Under the pieces are notes generated by a model that was not told the DNA's origin, made no database searches, and saw nothing but the letters and a program-made list of their open reading frames with translations. Position numbers and translations under genes: made by a program. A stretch of DNA of 64,000 nucleotides. It comes from Magnetospirillum sp. 15-1 (lineage in GTDB: Bacteria > Pseudomonadota > Alphaproteobacteria > Rhodospirillales > Magnetospirillaceae). The DNA is taken from positions 320,542-384,541 of the forward strand of contig NZ_FXXN01000025.1 in assembly GCF_900184795.1 (NCBI RefSeq), written 5' to 3'. The first letter of the stretch is position 1. Each line of letters begins with the position of its first letter. This document shows, piece after piece, positions 45,703-54,366 of this stretch.

Positions 45703-46722
45703 TCAGGCGGCCAATCCGGCTTGCCTGTGATATGTGCCGCCATGGGCGAGAATAGCCCAGGCGATCCGGGCCAGCTTGTTGGCGATGGCGACGGTAGCCT
45801 TGCGTGCCGGCATGCGTTCCAGCAGCGCCTTGATCCACGGGCTTTCGGTTCGGTGGCGCAACATGCCGGTGGCACAGACGACGAGCAAGGAGCGGAGATA
45901 GCGGTCGCCGGCCTTGGTGATGGGGCCAAGGGCGGTCTTGCCTCCGGTCGAGTGCTGCGACGGCACCAGGCCGAGCCAGGCGGCGAAGTCGCGGCCGGTC
46001 TTGAAGCGATGAGGGTCGCCCATGGTGGCGGCGATGGCGCTGGCGGTGACCGGACCGATGGACGGGATGCTCGTCAGACGTCGACAGGCCTCGTCGGCGC
46101 GCTGAGCCGCCAGGACTTCGTGCTCGAGCGCATCGATCTTGGCCTCGGCATCGCGCAACTGTGCCGCCAGCATGCCCAGCGCCTCGCGCGCCAATTGCGG
46201 CAAAGCCAGATCGCCGGCATCCACGGCAAGAGCGATCAGGCCGTCGAGCGCTTTGTCGCCGCACGGCGCGACGATGCCGAACTCGGCCAGATGCGCCCGC
46301 ACCGCATTGGCGAGCATGGTGCGCTGGCCCACCAGCATCTTGCGGGCACGATGAAGCATCAGCACCGCCTGCTGCTCGGGCGTCTTGACCGGCACCCGGG
46401 GGACAGAGCGCCGCGCCATCGCTTCGCAAATGGCAGCGGCGTCATTGGCGTCGTTCTTGCGGCCGCGCTTGACGTACGGCTTCACATAGGCCGGCGGGAC
46501 CAGCACCACCTCGTGGCCCAGCGCCCCGATCTCCCGCGCCCAGTAATGGGCCGAGGCGCACGCCTCCATCCCCACCAGGCACGGCGACAGCTTGGTGAAA
46601 AAGCCGAGAACCTGGCCGCGCTTCAACTGACGGCACAAAATCGCTTCTTCATCCGCATTCACCCCGTGCAGCGCAAACGCGCCCTTCGACAGGTCGATCG
46701 CAATCCTGATAATCTCGCTCAT
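45703..46722 (-). CDS. IS110-family transposase (DEDD N-terminus, IS116/110/902 C-terminus)
   Basis: The 339-residue protein starts IIRIAIDLSKGAFALHG with the first Asp of the DEDD RuvC-like domain. LVGMEACASAHYWAREI carries the Glu, and RGRKNDANDAAAICEAM carries the final Asp pair. The C-terminal domain has LTSIPSIGPVTASAIAATMGD and FAAWLGLVPSQHSTGGKTALG with the conserved Ser. The gene is intact with a normal length, so the element may be active. Confidence 0.93.
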   Translation of the reverse strand: MSEIIRIAIDLSKGAFALHGVNADEEAILCRQLKRGQVLGFFTKLSPCLVGMEACASAHYWAREIGALGHEVVLVPPAYVKPYVKRGRKNDANDAAAICEAMARRSVPRVPVKTPEQQAVLMLHRARKMLVGQRTMLANAVRAHLAEFGIVAPCGDKALDGLIALAVDAGDLALPQLAREALGMLAAQLRDAEAKIDALEHEVLAAQRADEACRRLTSIPSIGPVTASAIAATMGDPHRFKTGRDFAAWLGLVPSQHSTGGKTALGPITKAGDRYLRSLLVVCATGMLRHRTESPWIKALLERMPARKATVAIANKLARIAWAILAHGGTYHRQAGLAA

Positions 46723-46881
46723 GGGCGGCCCCCTCTTTGTGGCGTCTCAGAAACGACCACGTTAGGGCACTTCGATGCCGGTGAGCAGGGGCCGTCCACA
46801 CCATCATCCGTGTCAATGAGCGGCTGAAACCCACGTTGGCTCAGCCCTTCGCGCCGTCGCGGCGAAACCGGCGATCTGAGT

Positions 46882-47736
46882 CTACAAACTCTTCCCCAGC
46901 CGTCCCGCCAGATCCTGGATGAACTGCCAGGCGACGCGGCCCGAGCGCGAGCCGCGGGTCACCGACCATTCGTTGGCCTGGGCGTGCAAATCCTCGGTGG
47001 AGATGGGCAGGCCGTAATGGGCCACATAGCCCTCGACGATGGCGAAGAAGGTATCCTGCGCCACGTGGTGGAAACCCAGCCACATACCGAAACGGTCGGA
47101 CAGCGAGACTTTTTCCTCCACCGCCTCGCCGGGATTGATGGCGGTCGAGCGCTCGTTGTCGATCATGTCGCGGGCCATCAGGTGGCGGCGGTTGGAGGTG
47201 GCGTAGAACAGCACGTTCTCCGGCCGGCCCTCGATGCCGCCTTCCAGCACCGCCTTCAGCGATTTGTAGGCATCATCTTGCTGGTCGAACGACAGATCGT
47301 CGCAGAACAGCACGGCGCGCCGGCCGCTGTCCTTCAGCAGCCGCAGGCAGCGGGGCAGGGACGGGATATCCTCGCGGTGGATTTCCACCAGCAGCAGGGT
47401 ACCGGGCTTCTCCGCGTTGATGGTGGCGTGCACCGCCTTGACCAGCGAGCTCTTGCCGGTGCCGCGCGCTCCCCACAGCAGCGCGTTGTTGGCGGGAAAG
47501 CCCTCGGCAAAGCGCCGCGTATTGGCGAGAAGCTGCTCGCGCTGGCGTTCGATGCCCTGCAGCAGGCCGATGTCCACCCGGTTGACGGCGGGCACCGCTT
47601 CCAGCCGGTCCGGATCGGCATGCCAGACATAGGCATCGGCGGCCGACAGGTCCTGGGCGGCGGAGGGCGGCGGCGAGAGGCGTTCCAGGGCCTCGGCGAT
47701 GCGCTTCAGGGTATCGAGGGATTCGGCGTTGAACAT
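46882..47736 (-). CDS. DUF815 AAA+ ATPase
   Basis: The 284-residue protein has the DUF815 layout: WHADPDRLEAVPAVNRVDIGLLQGIERQREQL, Walker A in NNALLWGARGTGKSSLVKAV, Walker B in AVLFCDDLSFDQQDDAYKSLKAVLEGG, then VLFYATSNRRHL and DRFGMWLGFH. This proteobacterial family has no settled role. The ATG at 47736 gives the family-typical N-terminus. It is divergent from yajC. Confidence 0.88.
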   Translation of the reverse strand: MFNAESLDTLKRIAEALERLSPPPSAAQDLSAADAYVWHADPDRLEAVPAVNRVDIGLLQGIERQREQLLANTRRFAEGFPANNALLWGARGTGKSSLVKAVHATINAEKPGTLLLVEIHREDIPSLPRCLRLLKDSGRRAVLFCDDLSFDQQDDAYKSLKAVLEGGIEGRPENVLFYATSNRRHLMARDMIDNERSTAINPGEAVEEKVSLSDRFGMWLGFHHVAQDTFFAIVEGYVAHYGLPISTEDLHAQANEWSVTRGSRSGRVAWQFIQDLAGRLGKSL

Positions 47737-47812
47737 GGCGGCGTTCCGTTGGATTGGGGGGCGCGGATGGTAACACGGTACGGACCGAATCACAGCGTCT
47801 CCCACTTGGCGT

Positions 47813-47840
47813 TTGCATCCAGGCGATTGGCCGCTATATT
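47813..47840 (+). promoter_or_regulatory. Sigma-70-type promoter for yajC-secD-secF
   Basis: TTGCAT at 47813-47818 and TATATT at 47835-47840 are separated by 16 bases, about 55 bases before the yajC start. Confidence 0.5.
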
Positions 47841-47894
47841 CCCGCTGCATTCCCCGCTGCATTGGACAATGCGCGACTTCCCGAGGAGACAGTG

Positions 47895-48284
47895 ATGTTC
47901 GTGTCACCCGCTTACGCCCAGGCCGCCGCCGGTGGTGGTTCTTTTGGGGCCCTGGAACAGTTCCTGCCTCTGATCCTGATCTTCGTGGTGTTCTACTTCC
48001 TGCTGATCCGTCCGCAGCAGAAGAAGATGAAGCAGCACAAGGAGATGCTGGGCCAGCTTCGCCGTGGCGACCGCGTCGTCACCGCCGGCGGCATCATCGG
48101 CACCATCAACAAGCTGCTGAACGACACCGAAGTGTCGGTCGAGATCGCCGAGGGCGTGCGCGTGCGCGTGCTGCGCACCACCATCACCGAGGTGATGTCC
48201 AAGACCGAGCCGGTGGCCGGCGCCAAGGACGACAAGGCCAAGGACGACAAGCCCGAGGCCGAGGCCGACAAGGCAGATAAGTAA
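47895..48284 (+). CDS. yajC: Sec translocase accessory subunit YajC
   Basis: YajC is a small inner-membrane partner of SecDF. The 129-residue protein has one membrane helix (LEQFLPLILIFVVFYFLLIRPQQKKMK), then GDRVVTAGGIIGTINKLLND, and a Lys/Asp/Glu-rich tail. GAGGAG lies just before the ATG at 47895. secD follows after 36 bases and secF after that, the conserved yajC-secD-secF order. Confidence 0.95.
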   Translation: MFVSPAYAQAAAGGGSFGALEQFLPLILIFVVFYFLLIRPQQKKMKQHKEMLGQLRRGDRVVTAGGIIGTINKLLNDTEVSVEIAEGVRVRVLRTTITEVMSKTEPVAGAKDDKAKDDKPEAEADKADK

Positions 48285-48320
48285 GCTCTTTCCTTCCTCC
48301 CAACCAGCACAGGCCGGGAC

Positions 48321-49889
48321 ATGAACCATTTCCCTATGTGGAAGATCGCATTGGTGGCGATTGTCAGTCTGTTCGGCATCGTTTTCGCGTCGCCGAACAT
48401 GCTGTCCCGCGAGCACGCCGACCGTCTGCCTCACTGGCTCCAGCCGGTGAGCCTCGGCCTCGACCTGCAGGGCGGGTCCTACCTGTTGCTGGAGGTGGAC
48501 ACCGGCTATGTGGTCCGCGAACAGCTGACCTCGCTGGTGGAAAGCGTGCGCGCCACGCTGCGCAAGGAAAAGGTCAAGTACTCGGACCTGGGGGCCAAGG
48601 GCGATCAGGTCTCCTTACGGATCATCGAGGCCGATGACCGCGCCAAGGCCCGCGAGCTGCTGCGCAAGATCGACCACGATGCCGGGATCGAGGCCAAGGA
48701 CGACGGGTCCATGGTGCTCAAGTACTCGGAGCAGGCGGTCAAGGCGCGCAAGACCGCCGCCATCGAGCAGTCGCTGGAGATCGTGCGCCGCCGTATCGAC
48801 GAACTGGGCACCCGCGAGCCTTCCATCCAGCGTCAGGGCGAGGACCGCATCGTGGTTCAGCTGCCCGGCGTCAAGGACCCCGACCGTATCAAGGCTTTGC
48901 TGGGCAAGACCGCCAAGCTGACCTTCCACCTGCTGGACGACACCACCTCGGCCGACGAGGCGGGCAAGGGCAGGGTGCCGCCCGGCTCCATGCTGCTGCC
49001 GTCCGCCGAGAAGGAGCGCGGCATGCCCGAATCCTACGTGGTGCGCAAGCGTATCGAGGTGGGTGGCGACATGCTGGTGGATTCCAAGGCCACCTATGCC
49101 GATGGCCGTCCGGTGGTCAGCTTCCGTTTCAACGCCAGCGGCGCCAAGAAGTTCGGCGACGCCACCCGCGAGAACGCCGGCAAGTTCCTGGCCATCGTGC
49201 TGGACGAAAAAGTCATCAGCGCGCCGCGCATCAACGAACCCATTCTGGGTGGCTCCGGCATCATCTCGGGCAGCTTCTCGGTGCAGCAGGCCCAGGACCT
49301 GTCGCTGCTGCTGCGTGCCGGTGCCCTGCCGGCGCCGCTGCAGGTTCTCGAGGAGCGGACCGTCGGTCCCGATCTCGGCGCCGATTCCATCCAGGCCGGT
49401 GCCGTGGCCAGCCTGCTCGGCCTCGCCCTGGTGGTGGTGCTGATGGTCATCGTCTACGGCTCGCTGGGAGCCCTGGCCGATCTCGCCATGGTGCTCAACC
49501 TGATCCTGCTGCTGGCCTCGCTCTCCATGCTGGGCGCCACCCTGACCCTGCCGGGCATCGCCGGCATCGTGCTGACCATGGGCATGGCGGTGGATGCCAA
49601 CGTGCTGATCTACGAGCGCATGCGCGAGGAGCAGCGGAACGGCCGCTCCATCATGTCGGCCATCAAGGCGGGCTACGATCGCGCCTTCGGCACCATCTTC
49701 GATGCCCACGTCACCACCCTGGTGGCGGCGGCGCTGCTGTTCCAGTTCGGCTCCGGCCCCATTCGCGGCTTTGCCGTCACCCTGACGTTGGGTCTGCTGG
49801 CCTCGCTGTTCACCGCCGTGCTGGTCAACCGCATCATGGTGGTGTCCTGGGTGCGTTGGCGCCGCCTTAAAACCCTGCCGCTGTACTAA
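48321..49889 (+). CDS. secD: Protein translocase subunit SecD
   Basis: SecD is an RND-type proton-driven motor that pulls preproteins across the membrane. The 522-residue protein has an N-terminal helix, the conserved GLDLQGGSYLLLEVD, a periplasmic P1 region with IEQSLEIVRRRIDELGTREPSIQRQGEDRIVVQLPG, and five C-terminal helices including GMAVDANVLIYERMREE, which holds the proton-relay Asp. secF follows after 17 bases. Confidence 0.96.
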   Translation: MNHFPMWKIALVAIVSLFGIVFASPNMLSREHADRLPHWLQPVSLGLDLQGGSYLLLEVDTGYVVREQLTSLVESVRATLRKEKVKYSDLGAKGDQVSLRIIEADDRAKARELLRKIDHDAGIEAKDDGSMVLKYSEQAVKARKTAAIEQSLEIVRRRIDELGTREPSIQRQGEDRIVVQLPGVKDPDRIKALLGKTAKLTFHLLDDTTSADEAGKGRVPPGSMLLPSAEKERGMPESYVVRKRIEVGGDMLVDSKATYADGRPVVSFRFNASGAKKFGDATRENAGKFLAIVLDEKVISAPRINEPILGGSGIISGSFSVQQAQDLSLLLRAGALPAPLQVLEERTVGPDLGADSIQAGAVASLLGLALVVVLMVIVYGSLGALADLAMVLNLILLLASLSMLGATLTLPGIAGIVLTMGMAVDANVLIYERMREEQRNGRSIMSAIKAGYDRAFGTIFDAHVTTLVAAALLFQFGSGPIRGFAVTLTLGLLASLFTAVLVNRIMVVSWVRWRRLKTLPLY

Positions 49890-49906
49890 GGCGAGGAGCG
49901 AGAGAC

Positions 49907-50866
49907 ATGAGACTGATCGACCGCGTCCTGCCGCACGGCACCAATTACGACTTCATCCGCTATCGCTGGTTCGCCTTCTGCATCACCGCCGTGCTGATCA
50001 TCGGCTCCTTCGTCTCCATCGCGGTGAAGGGCTTCAATTTCGGCATCGACTTCGCCGGCGGCATCCTGGTCGAGGCGCAGTCCACCACCGGCCCGGCCGA
50101 CCTGCACGCCATGCGCACCACGCTCGGCCATCTGGGCTTGGGTGAGGTCAGCTTGCAGGAGTTCGGCACCACCGGCCGCGACGTGATGATCCGCGTCCAG
50201 CGCCAGGAGGGCAACGAGAAGACCCAGATGGACGCGCTCGCCAAGGTCAAGCAATCCCTGGGCGAGGGCTTCACCTATCGCCGGGTCGAGATCGTCGGCC
50301 CCAAGGTGGGCGGCGAACTGGTGCGTGACGGTGTCCTGGCGGTCGTTCTGGCGCTGGCGGCCATCGCGCTGTACGTCTGGTTCCGCTTCGAGTGGCAGTT
50401 TGGCGTCGGCGCCCTGATCTCCACCTTCCACGACGTCATCACCACCTTCGGCCTGTTTTCCATCACCGGGTTGGAATTCAACCTGACCACCGTGGCGGCG
50501 ATTCTCACCATCGCCGGCTATTCGGTGAACGATACCGTGGTGGAATACGACCGGGTGCGCGAGAACCTGCGCAAGTTCAAGAGCATGTCGCTCTATGATC
50601 TGCTGAATCTGGCGGTCAATGAGACCCTGGCGCGGACCATCCTGACGGTGTCCACGGTGTTCGTCACCGTGCTGGCCCTGCTGTTCGTGGGTGGCGAGGT
50701 GCTGCGCGGTTTCTCCATCGCCATGCTGTGGGGCCTGGTCATCGGCACCTTCTCGTCCATCTACGTGGCCATGCCCATGCTGATCTACTTCAACCTGCGC
50801 ACCGGCAAGGCGGCGGAGGAGGAGGCGGCGGAAGCGGCCGAGGGTGGCCCGGCCGCCGCGCCGTAA
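49907..50866 (+). CDS. secF: Protein translocase subunit SecF
   Basis: The 319-residue SecF partner has the conserved FNFGIDFAGGILVEAQ after the first helix, a short periplasmic domain, and five C-terminal helices including AGYSVNDTVVEYDRVRENLRK with the functional Asp. It forms the SecDF complex with the gene upstream. An Mth938-type gene follows after 6 bases. Confidence 0.96.
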   Translation: MRLIDRVLPHGTNYDFIRYRWFAFCITAVLIIGSFVSIAVKGFNFGIDFAGGILVEAQSTTGPADLHAMRTTLGHLGLGEVSLQEFGTTGRDVMIRVQRQEGNEKTQMDALAKVKQSLGEGFTYRRVEIVGPKVGGELVRDGVLAVVLALAAIALYVWFRFEWQFGVGALISTFHDVITTFGLFSITGLEFNLTTVAAILTIAGYSVNDTVVEYDRVRENLRKFKSMSLYDLLNLAVNETLARTILTVSTVFVTVLALLFVGGEVLRGFSIAMLWGLVIGTFSSIYVAMPMLIYFNLRTGKAAEEEAAEAAEGGPAAAP

Positions 50867-50872
50867 CGCCCC

Positions 50873-51247
50873 ATGGACATCACGCCTCTCATCCCCACCG
50901 GCAAGCAGATCGTCAAGGGATACGGCGATGGCGGCTTCACCATCGCCGGTATCCGCTGGGAGGGATCGGTGCTGGTGCTGCCCGACCGGACCCGGTCCTG
51001 GGCACCTGCCGAGCTGGCCCAGGTCACCGAGGATAGTCTCGCCCCGCTGCTGGGCATGGAGGAAAAGCCGAGGATTCTGCTGCTCGGCTGTGGCCGGCGC
51101 ATGGCCCCGGTCCCGGCGGCTCTACGCGCCGCTTTGCGGGCCGCCGGCATCACCCTGGAACTGATGGATACGGGCGGTGCCTGCCGCACCTTCAACGTGC
51201 TGGTTTCCGAGGACCGCTCCGTGGCGGCGGCGCTGATCGCCGTGTGA
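50873..51247 (+). CDS. Mth938-domain protein (DUF498/NDUFAF3-like)
   Basis: The 124-residue protein has the Mth938-like fold: TGKQIVKGYGDGGFTIAGIRWEGSVLVLPDR, then KPRILLLGCGRRMAPVP and MDTGGACRTFNVLVSEDRSVAAALI. The family includes NDUFAF3, a complex I assembly factor, and in alphaproteobacteria it is usually next to secF, as here. Its bacterial role is unknown. Confidence 0.9.
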   Translation: MDITPLIPTGKQIVKGYGDGGFTIAGIRWEGSVLVLPDRTRSWAPAELAQVTEDSLAPLLGMEEKPRILLLGCGRRMAPVPAALRAALRAAGITLELMDTGGACRTFNVLVSEDRSVAAALIAV

Positions 51248-51285
51248 GGGGGGCTGTACCTACGGGGGTTTCAGCGGTTCATAGG

Positions 51286-51381
51286 CACGGACGCGGATGC
51301 CGCTTCGCGGCCACGGATAAGCGCGAAGAATGGAAATTCTAGATCTGTGTCCATCCGCGGGCGATGCGAAGCACCGCATCG
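51286..51381. repeat. Inverted-repeat-rich intergenic segment between the Mth938 gene and sodB
   Basis: CGCGGATG at 51292-51299 pairs with CATCCGCG at 51352-51359, and ATCTGTGTCCATCCGCGG at 51343-51360 resembles the dispersed CCGTGT-type repeat also present upstream of cobN. A separate perfect hairpin, CGATGCG/CGCATCG, lies at 51362-51381. I see no gene here. Confidence 0.5.
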
Positions 51382-51426
51382 GTGTCTTATGACTCCGTTC
51401 CGGCCGCAATCCACGGCCTCAATAGA

Positions 51427-51460
51427 AAAAGCCCCCGACCCGCGAGGGAAGGGGGCTTTT
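51427..51460. terminator. Bidirectional intrinsic terminator (sodB side)
   Basis: AAAAGCCCCC at 51427-51436 and GGGGGCTTTT at 51451-51460 form a perfect 10-bp stem. On the minus strand it ends in TTTTT, 17 bases after the sodB stop. Confidence 0.85.
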
Positions 51461-51477
51461 CCGTTGGCCCAGTGGTT

Positions 51478-52074
51478 TTAGCCGAGATTGGCTTCCACGA
51501 AGTCCCAGTTCACCAGATTGTCCAGGAAGCACTGGACGAAATCGGGGCGGCGGTTCTGCCAGTCCAGGTAATAGGCGTGCTCCCACACGTCGACGGTGAG
51601 CAGGGCCTTCTGGCCGTGGGCCAGGGGCAGATCGGCATTGGCGGTCTTGGTGATCTTCAGCTTGCCGCCGTCCAGCACCAGCCAGGCCCAGCCCGAGCCG
51701 AACTGGCCGACCGCGGCGGCCTTGAAGTCCTCCTTGAACTTGTCGAGGCCGCCCAGATCGGCCTCGATCTTGGCCAGCAGCTTGGCCCCCGGCTTGCCGC
51801 CGCCGCCCTTCTTCAGGCAGTTCCAGAAAAAGGTGTGGTTCCACACCTGGGCGGCGTTGTTGAAGATGCCCTGCTTGGCCGGCAGATCGGCGGCGGCCAC
51901 CTTGATCACCTCTTCCAGCGACTTGGACGCCAGATCGGTGTCCTTGGTCAGGTTGTTGAGGTTGGTCACGTAGGCGGCGTGATGCTTGCCGTGATGAAAT
52001 TCAAAGGTACGGGCGGAAATGTGGGGCTCCAACGCATCAATGGCGAAGGGGAGCGGCGGAAGCTCAAAAGCCAT
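51478..52074 (-). CDS. sodB: Superoxide dismutase, Fe/Mn family (Fe-type)
   Basis: The 198-residue cytosolic enzyme starts FELPPLPFAIDALEPHIS. Metal ligands lie in TFEFHHGKHHAAYV, AAQVWNHTFFWNCL and VDVWEHAYYLDWQNRRPDF. The AAQVWNHTFFW and GSGWAWLV patterns fit Fe-SOD rather than Mn-SOD. It is monocistronic with a strong terminator and detoxifies superoxide. Confidence 0.95.
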   Translation of the reverse strand: MAFELPPLPFAIDALEPHISARTFEFHHGKHHAAYVTNLNNLTKDTDLASKSLEEVIKVAAADLPAKQGIFNNAAQVWNHTFFWNCLKKGGGGKPGAKLLAKIEADLGGLDKFKEDFKAAAVGQFGSGWAWLVLDGGKLKITKTANADLPLAHGQKALLTVDVWEHAYYLDWQNRRPDFVQCFLDNLVNWDFVEANLG

Positions 52075-52219
52075 AATTCACCTCTATGTCGTCAAGGGGT
52101 TCCGAACCGAATTGGAAATCGTCTAAACGATGCGCCAAAGATAGGAACTCCAGGGGCGATTGTGAAGCACCTTTGTCGACTATTCATCGGCAGATGTGCC
52201 CCGCGAAAACGTCAGGCCC

Positions 52220-53434
52220 CTAGAAGGTCAGGCCCGGCCGGGCCAGTGCCAGCCGCGCGGCGGCCAGCCCGCTGGAGATGGCTGCCTCTATGGTACAGGG
52301 CCAGGGCGAGGCAATCCAGTCGCCGGCGAGGAAAACTCCGTCGCGGCCGCTGACCGGTCCGGGGCGGGCGACCACCGTATGGTTGTCGTGGGCCAGGGTG
52401 GCCCGCTTTTCCTTCATGATGCGGCACGGCGGCGGCGCGACGGGCGGCAGGGACAGGGCCCGGCGGATCTCGTCCCACAGGCGGTCGGCGATGGATTCAT
52501 TGTCCAAATCCACCAGGGCCCCGGCGGCGGACACCGTCACCGACAGCACGTCGCCACGGGCGAACAGCCAGTGGCCCGAGGCATTGACCAGACCGAGGAA
52601 GTGGCTGTCATAGGGCAGTTGCACCGGTTGGGCGCAGCGGAAATGGGCGTTGACGATGGGCCGGGTCGGCAGGTCGGGCACCAGGCCCGGCAGCAGCGAG
52701 GCCGTCACCCATGGCGGCAGGGCCAGGATCACCCGGTCGGCGGGACCCAGCGGCACCTCGGTGTCGTCGAACGCCAGGGCGTGGGGCTCGACGGCCTTGA
52801 GGCGGCGGCGAAAGTGAATCTCCGCCCCAAACAGCGACAGGGTCGCCAGGGCTGGCGCCACCAGGGCGGCGGACAGGCCAGCGGGAAAAATCCACGGGGT
52901 CAGCGCATCCGATCCGCCCAGCAGGGCCTTGCGCATGGTCCAGGCGAACATGCGAGCCGACGCCTCGTCGGGCGCGGTGTTCATGATCGCCTCGCACATG
53001 GGCAGCCACAGCCGGTTGAAGGAGGCCGTACCGCCCAGCCGGCTGGCCACCGTTTCGGTCTTGCCGGTCCAGGGCAGGCCCAGGGCCTTGAGAATCTCGC
53101 CGATGCCGGCCGGCAGGCGCTTCGGGCTGACCGTCCAGGATTTGCCGGTGACCAGATCCACGAAGGGAAAGGCGGCCGGGGCCGCCACCATGGCCTCGAT
53201 GCCGCCGGTCGTGCGGGCATAGGCCAGGGCGGCGCGGTTGGCGCCCAGCACCAGATGGCTGCCGTTGTCGATGACCCGGCCCAGGCGCTCGTCGAGGAAC
53301 GAACGGCAACGCCCACCGGCATGGCCGGCCGCCTCGTGGACCACGATGCGCACGCCCGCCTTGGCGGCGGCGACACCGGCGGCGAGACCGGCCAGGCCGG
53401 CTCCCACCACATGGAGAGTCCCGGGGAAGGTCAC
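52220..53434 (-). CDS. hpnE: Hydroxysqualene dehydroxylase / squalene-associated FAD protein HpnE
   Basis: The 404-residue amine-oxidase-like flavoprotein starts LHVVGAGLAGLAAGVAAAKAG (FAD dinucleotide motif), followed by HEAAGHAGGRCRSF and NGSHLVLGANRAAL, and ends with DGVFLAGDWIASPWPCTIEAAISSGLAAA. HpnE reduces hydroxysqualene to squalene in hopanoid synthesis. The start is a GTG in a GTGA overlap with the hpnC stop, so the two are co-translated. Confidence 0.9.
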   Translation of the reverse strand: MTFPGTLHVVGAGLAGLAAGVAAAKAGVRIVVHEAAGHAGGRCRSFLDERLGRVIDNGSHLVLGANRAALAYARTTGGIEAMVAAPAAFPFVDLVTGKSWTVSPKRLPAGIGEILKALGLPWTGKTETVASRLGGTASFNRLWLPMCEAIMNTAPDEASARMFAWTMRKALLGGSDALTPWIFPAGLSAALVAPALATLSLFGAEIHFRRRLKAVEPHALAFDDTEVPLGPADRVILALPPWVTASLLPGLVPDLPTRPIVNAHFRCAQPVQLPYDSHFLGLVNASGHWLFARGDVLSVTVSAAGALVDLDNESIADRLWDEIRRALSLPPVAPPPCRIMKEKRATLAHDNHTVVARPGPVSGRDGVFLAGDWIASPWPCTIEAAISSGLAAARLALARPGLTF

Positions 53435-54279
53435 GCCGTCAACCCACGCCAGAGGCCGACCAGGAATACCCCGGCATAGTCGAGCTTGCCGAGCTTGACC
53501 CGCTCGGCCAGGGGATCGCCCCGGCGCAGCTTGGCCGAAAGCTGTTCCGCCACCCGTACGGTGACGGCGCATTGCAACCGCATGCGGAGATCCTTGACGC
53601 GGCCGGTCAGCGGCCGGGCCAATTCGATCAGCCCGTCGGTGGCGTCCAGCATCTGGTCGAGGACCTGACGCAGGGCGGCCGGGCTGCGGTTGCCCTCCAG
53701 CACCTGCACGGTCAGTCCCTGGGCGGCCAGCCAGTCGCGGGGAATGTAGACCCGCTTCAGTTCGTGATAGTCCTTGCCGCAATCCTGCAGATGGTTGAGC
53801 ACCTGCAGCGCCGCGCACAGGGCATCGGAGGGCGGAAAGGTGTCGTGGGACTCGCCGTGCAGGTCCAGCAGGAAGCGCCCGACCGGGGCGGCGGAATGAC
53901 GGCAATAGGCCATCAGATCGGCCCAGTCCTCGCAGTAATCGCGCACCGAATCGCGGCGGAAGGCGTGCAGCAATTGGGAGGCATGCTCGATCATCGCCTC
54001 GTTGCCGTCGACCGCCCGGCGGTACTCCTCGGCCAGCACCAGGGCCGGGCCGCTTTCCTCGCCGCGCAGGGCGCGGTCCAGGGCGTCGAGCCCGGCCACC
54101 TTCTCCTCGGGCGAGAGGCTGGGCGAATCGCCGATGTCGTCGGCATGCCGGGCGAAATGGTAATAGGCCATGATGGTGGCGCGCTTGTGCTTGGGCAGCA
54201 GCAGGGAGGCCACCGGGAAGTTTTCCTGGCTGGCGGTCTTGCTGGCGGCGGCGAGGGGAACGGCGGCGGCGCGGGACAA
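53431..54279 (-). CDS. hpnC: Hydroxysqualene synthase HpnC
   Basis: The 282-residue prenyl synthase matches HpnC: ASQENFPVASLLLPKHKR, then ARHADDIGDSP with the first Asp-rich motif (D47, D48, D51), and ALQVLNHLQDCGKDYHELKRVYIP with the second. HpnC converts presqualene diphosphate to hydroxysqualene; HpnD, which makes presqualene diphosphate, is usually the next gene but is not between hpnC and hpnE here. Confidence 0.88.
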   Translation of the reverse strand: MSRAAAVPLAAASKTASQENFPVASLLLPKHKRATIMAYYHFARHADDIGDSPSLSPEEKVAGLDALDRALRGEESGPALVLAEEYRRAVDGNEAMIEHASQLLHAFRRDSVRDYCEDWADLMAYCRHSAAPVGRFLLDLHGESHDTFPPSDALCAALQVLNHLQDCGKDYHELKRVYIPRDWLAAQGLTVQVLEGNRSPAALRQVLDQMLDATDGLIELARPLTGRVKDLRMRLQCAVTVRVAEQLSAKLRRGDPLAERVKLGKLDYAGVFLVGLWRGLTA

Positions 54280-54366
54280 GGAGTTCGGCCTTCCAATTGG
54301 AGCGAGGGGCGGGAAGGGCTATATATGCCACGCTCCCCTGTCGGGCTCCAGTTGAAACGAGGTTCC

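Larger units (their letters stand above)
45453..46801 (-). mobile_element. IS110-family insertion sequence, IS1111-like
   Basis: A perfect 17-bp inverted repeat, GTGTGGACGGCCCCTGC at 45453-45469 and GCAGGGGCCGTCCACAC at 46785-46801, brackets the transposase gene with 62 bases on its 5' side and 233 bases on its 3' side. IS1111-group elements have such subterminal repeats and a long noncoding 3' flank, whereas the IS110 group lacks them. True ends may lie several bases outside the repeats. No target duplication is visible, as expected for the family. Confidence 0.8.
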
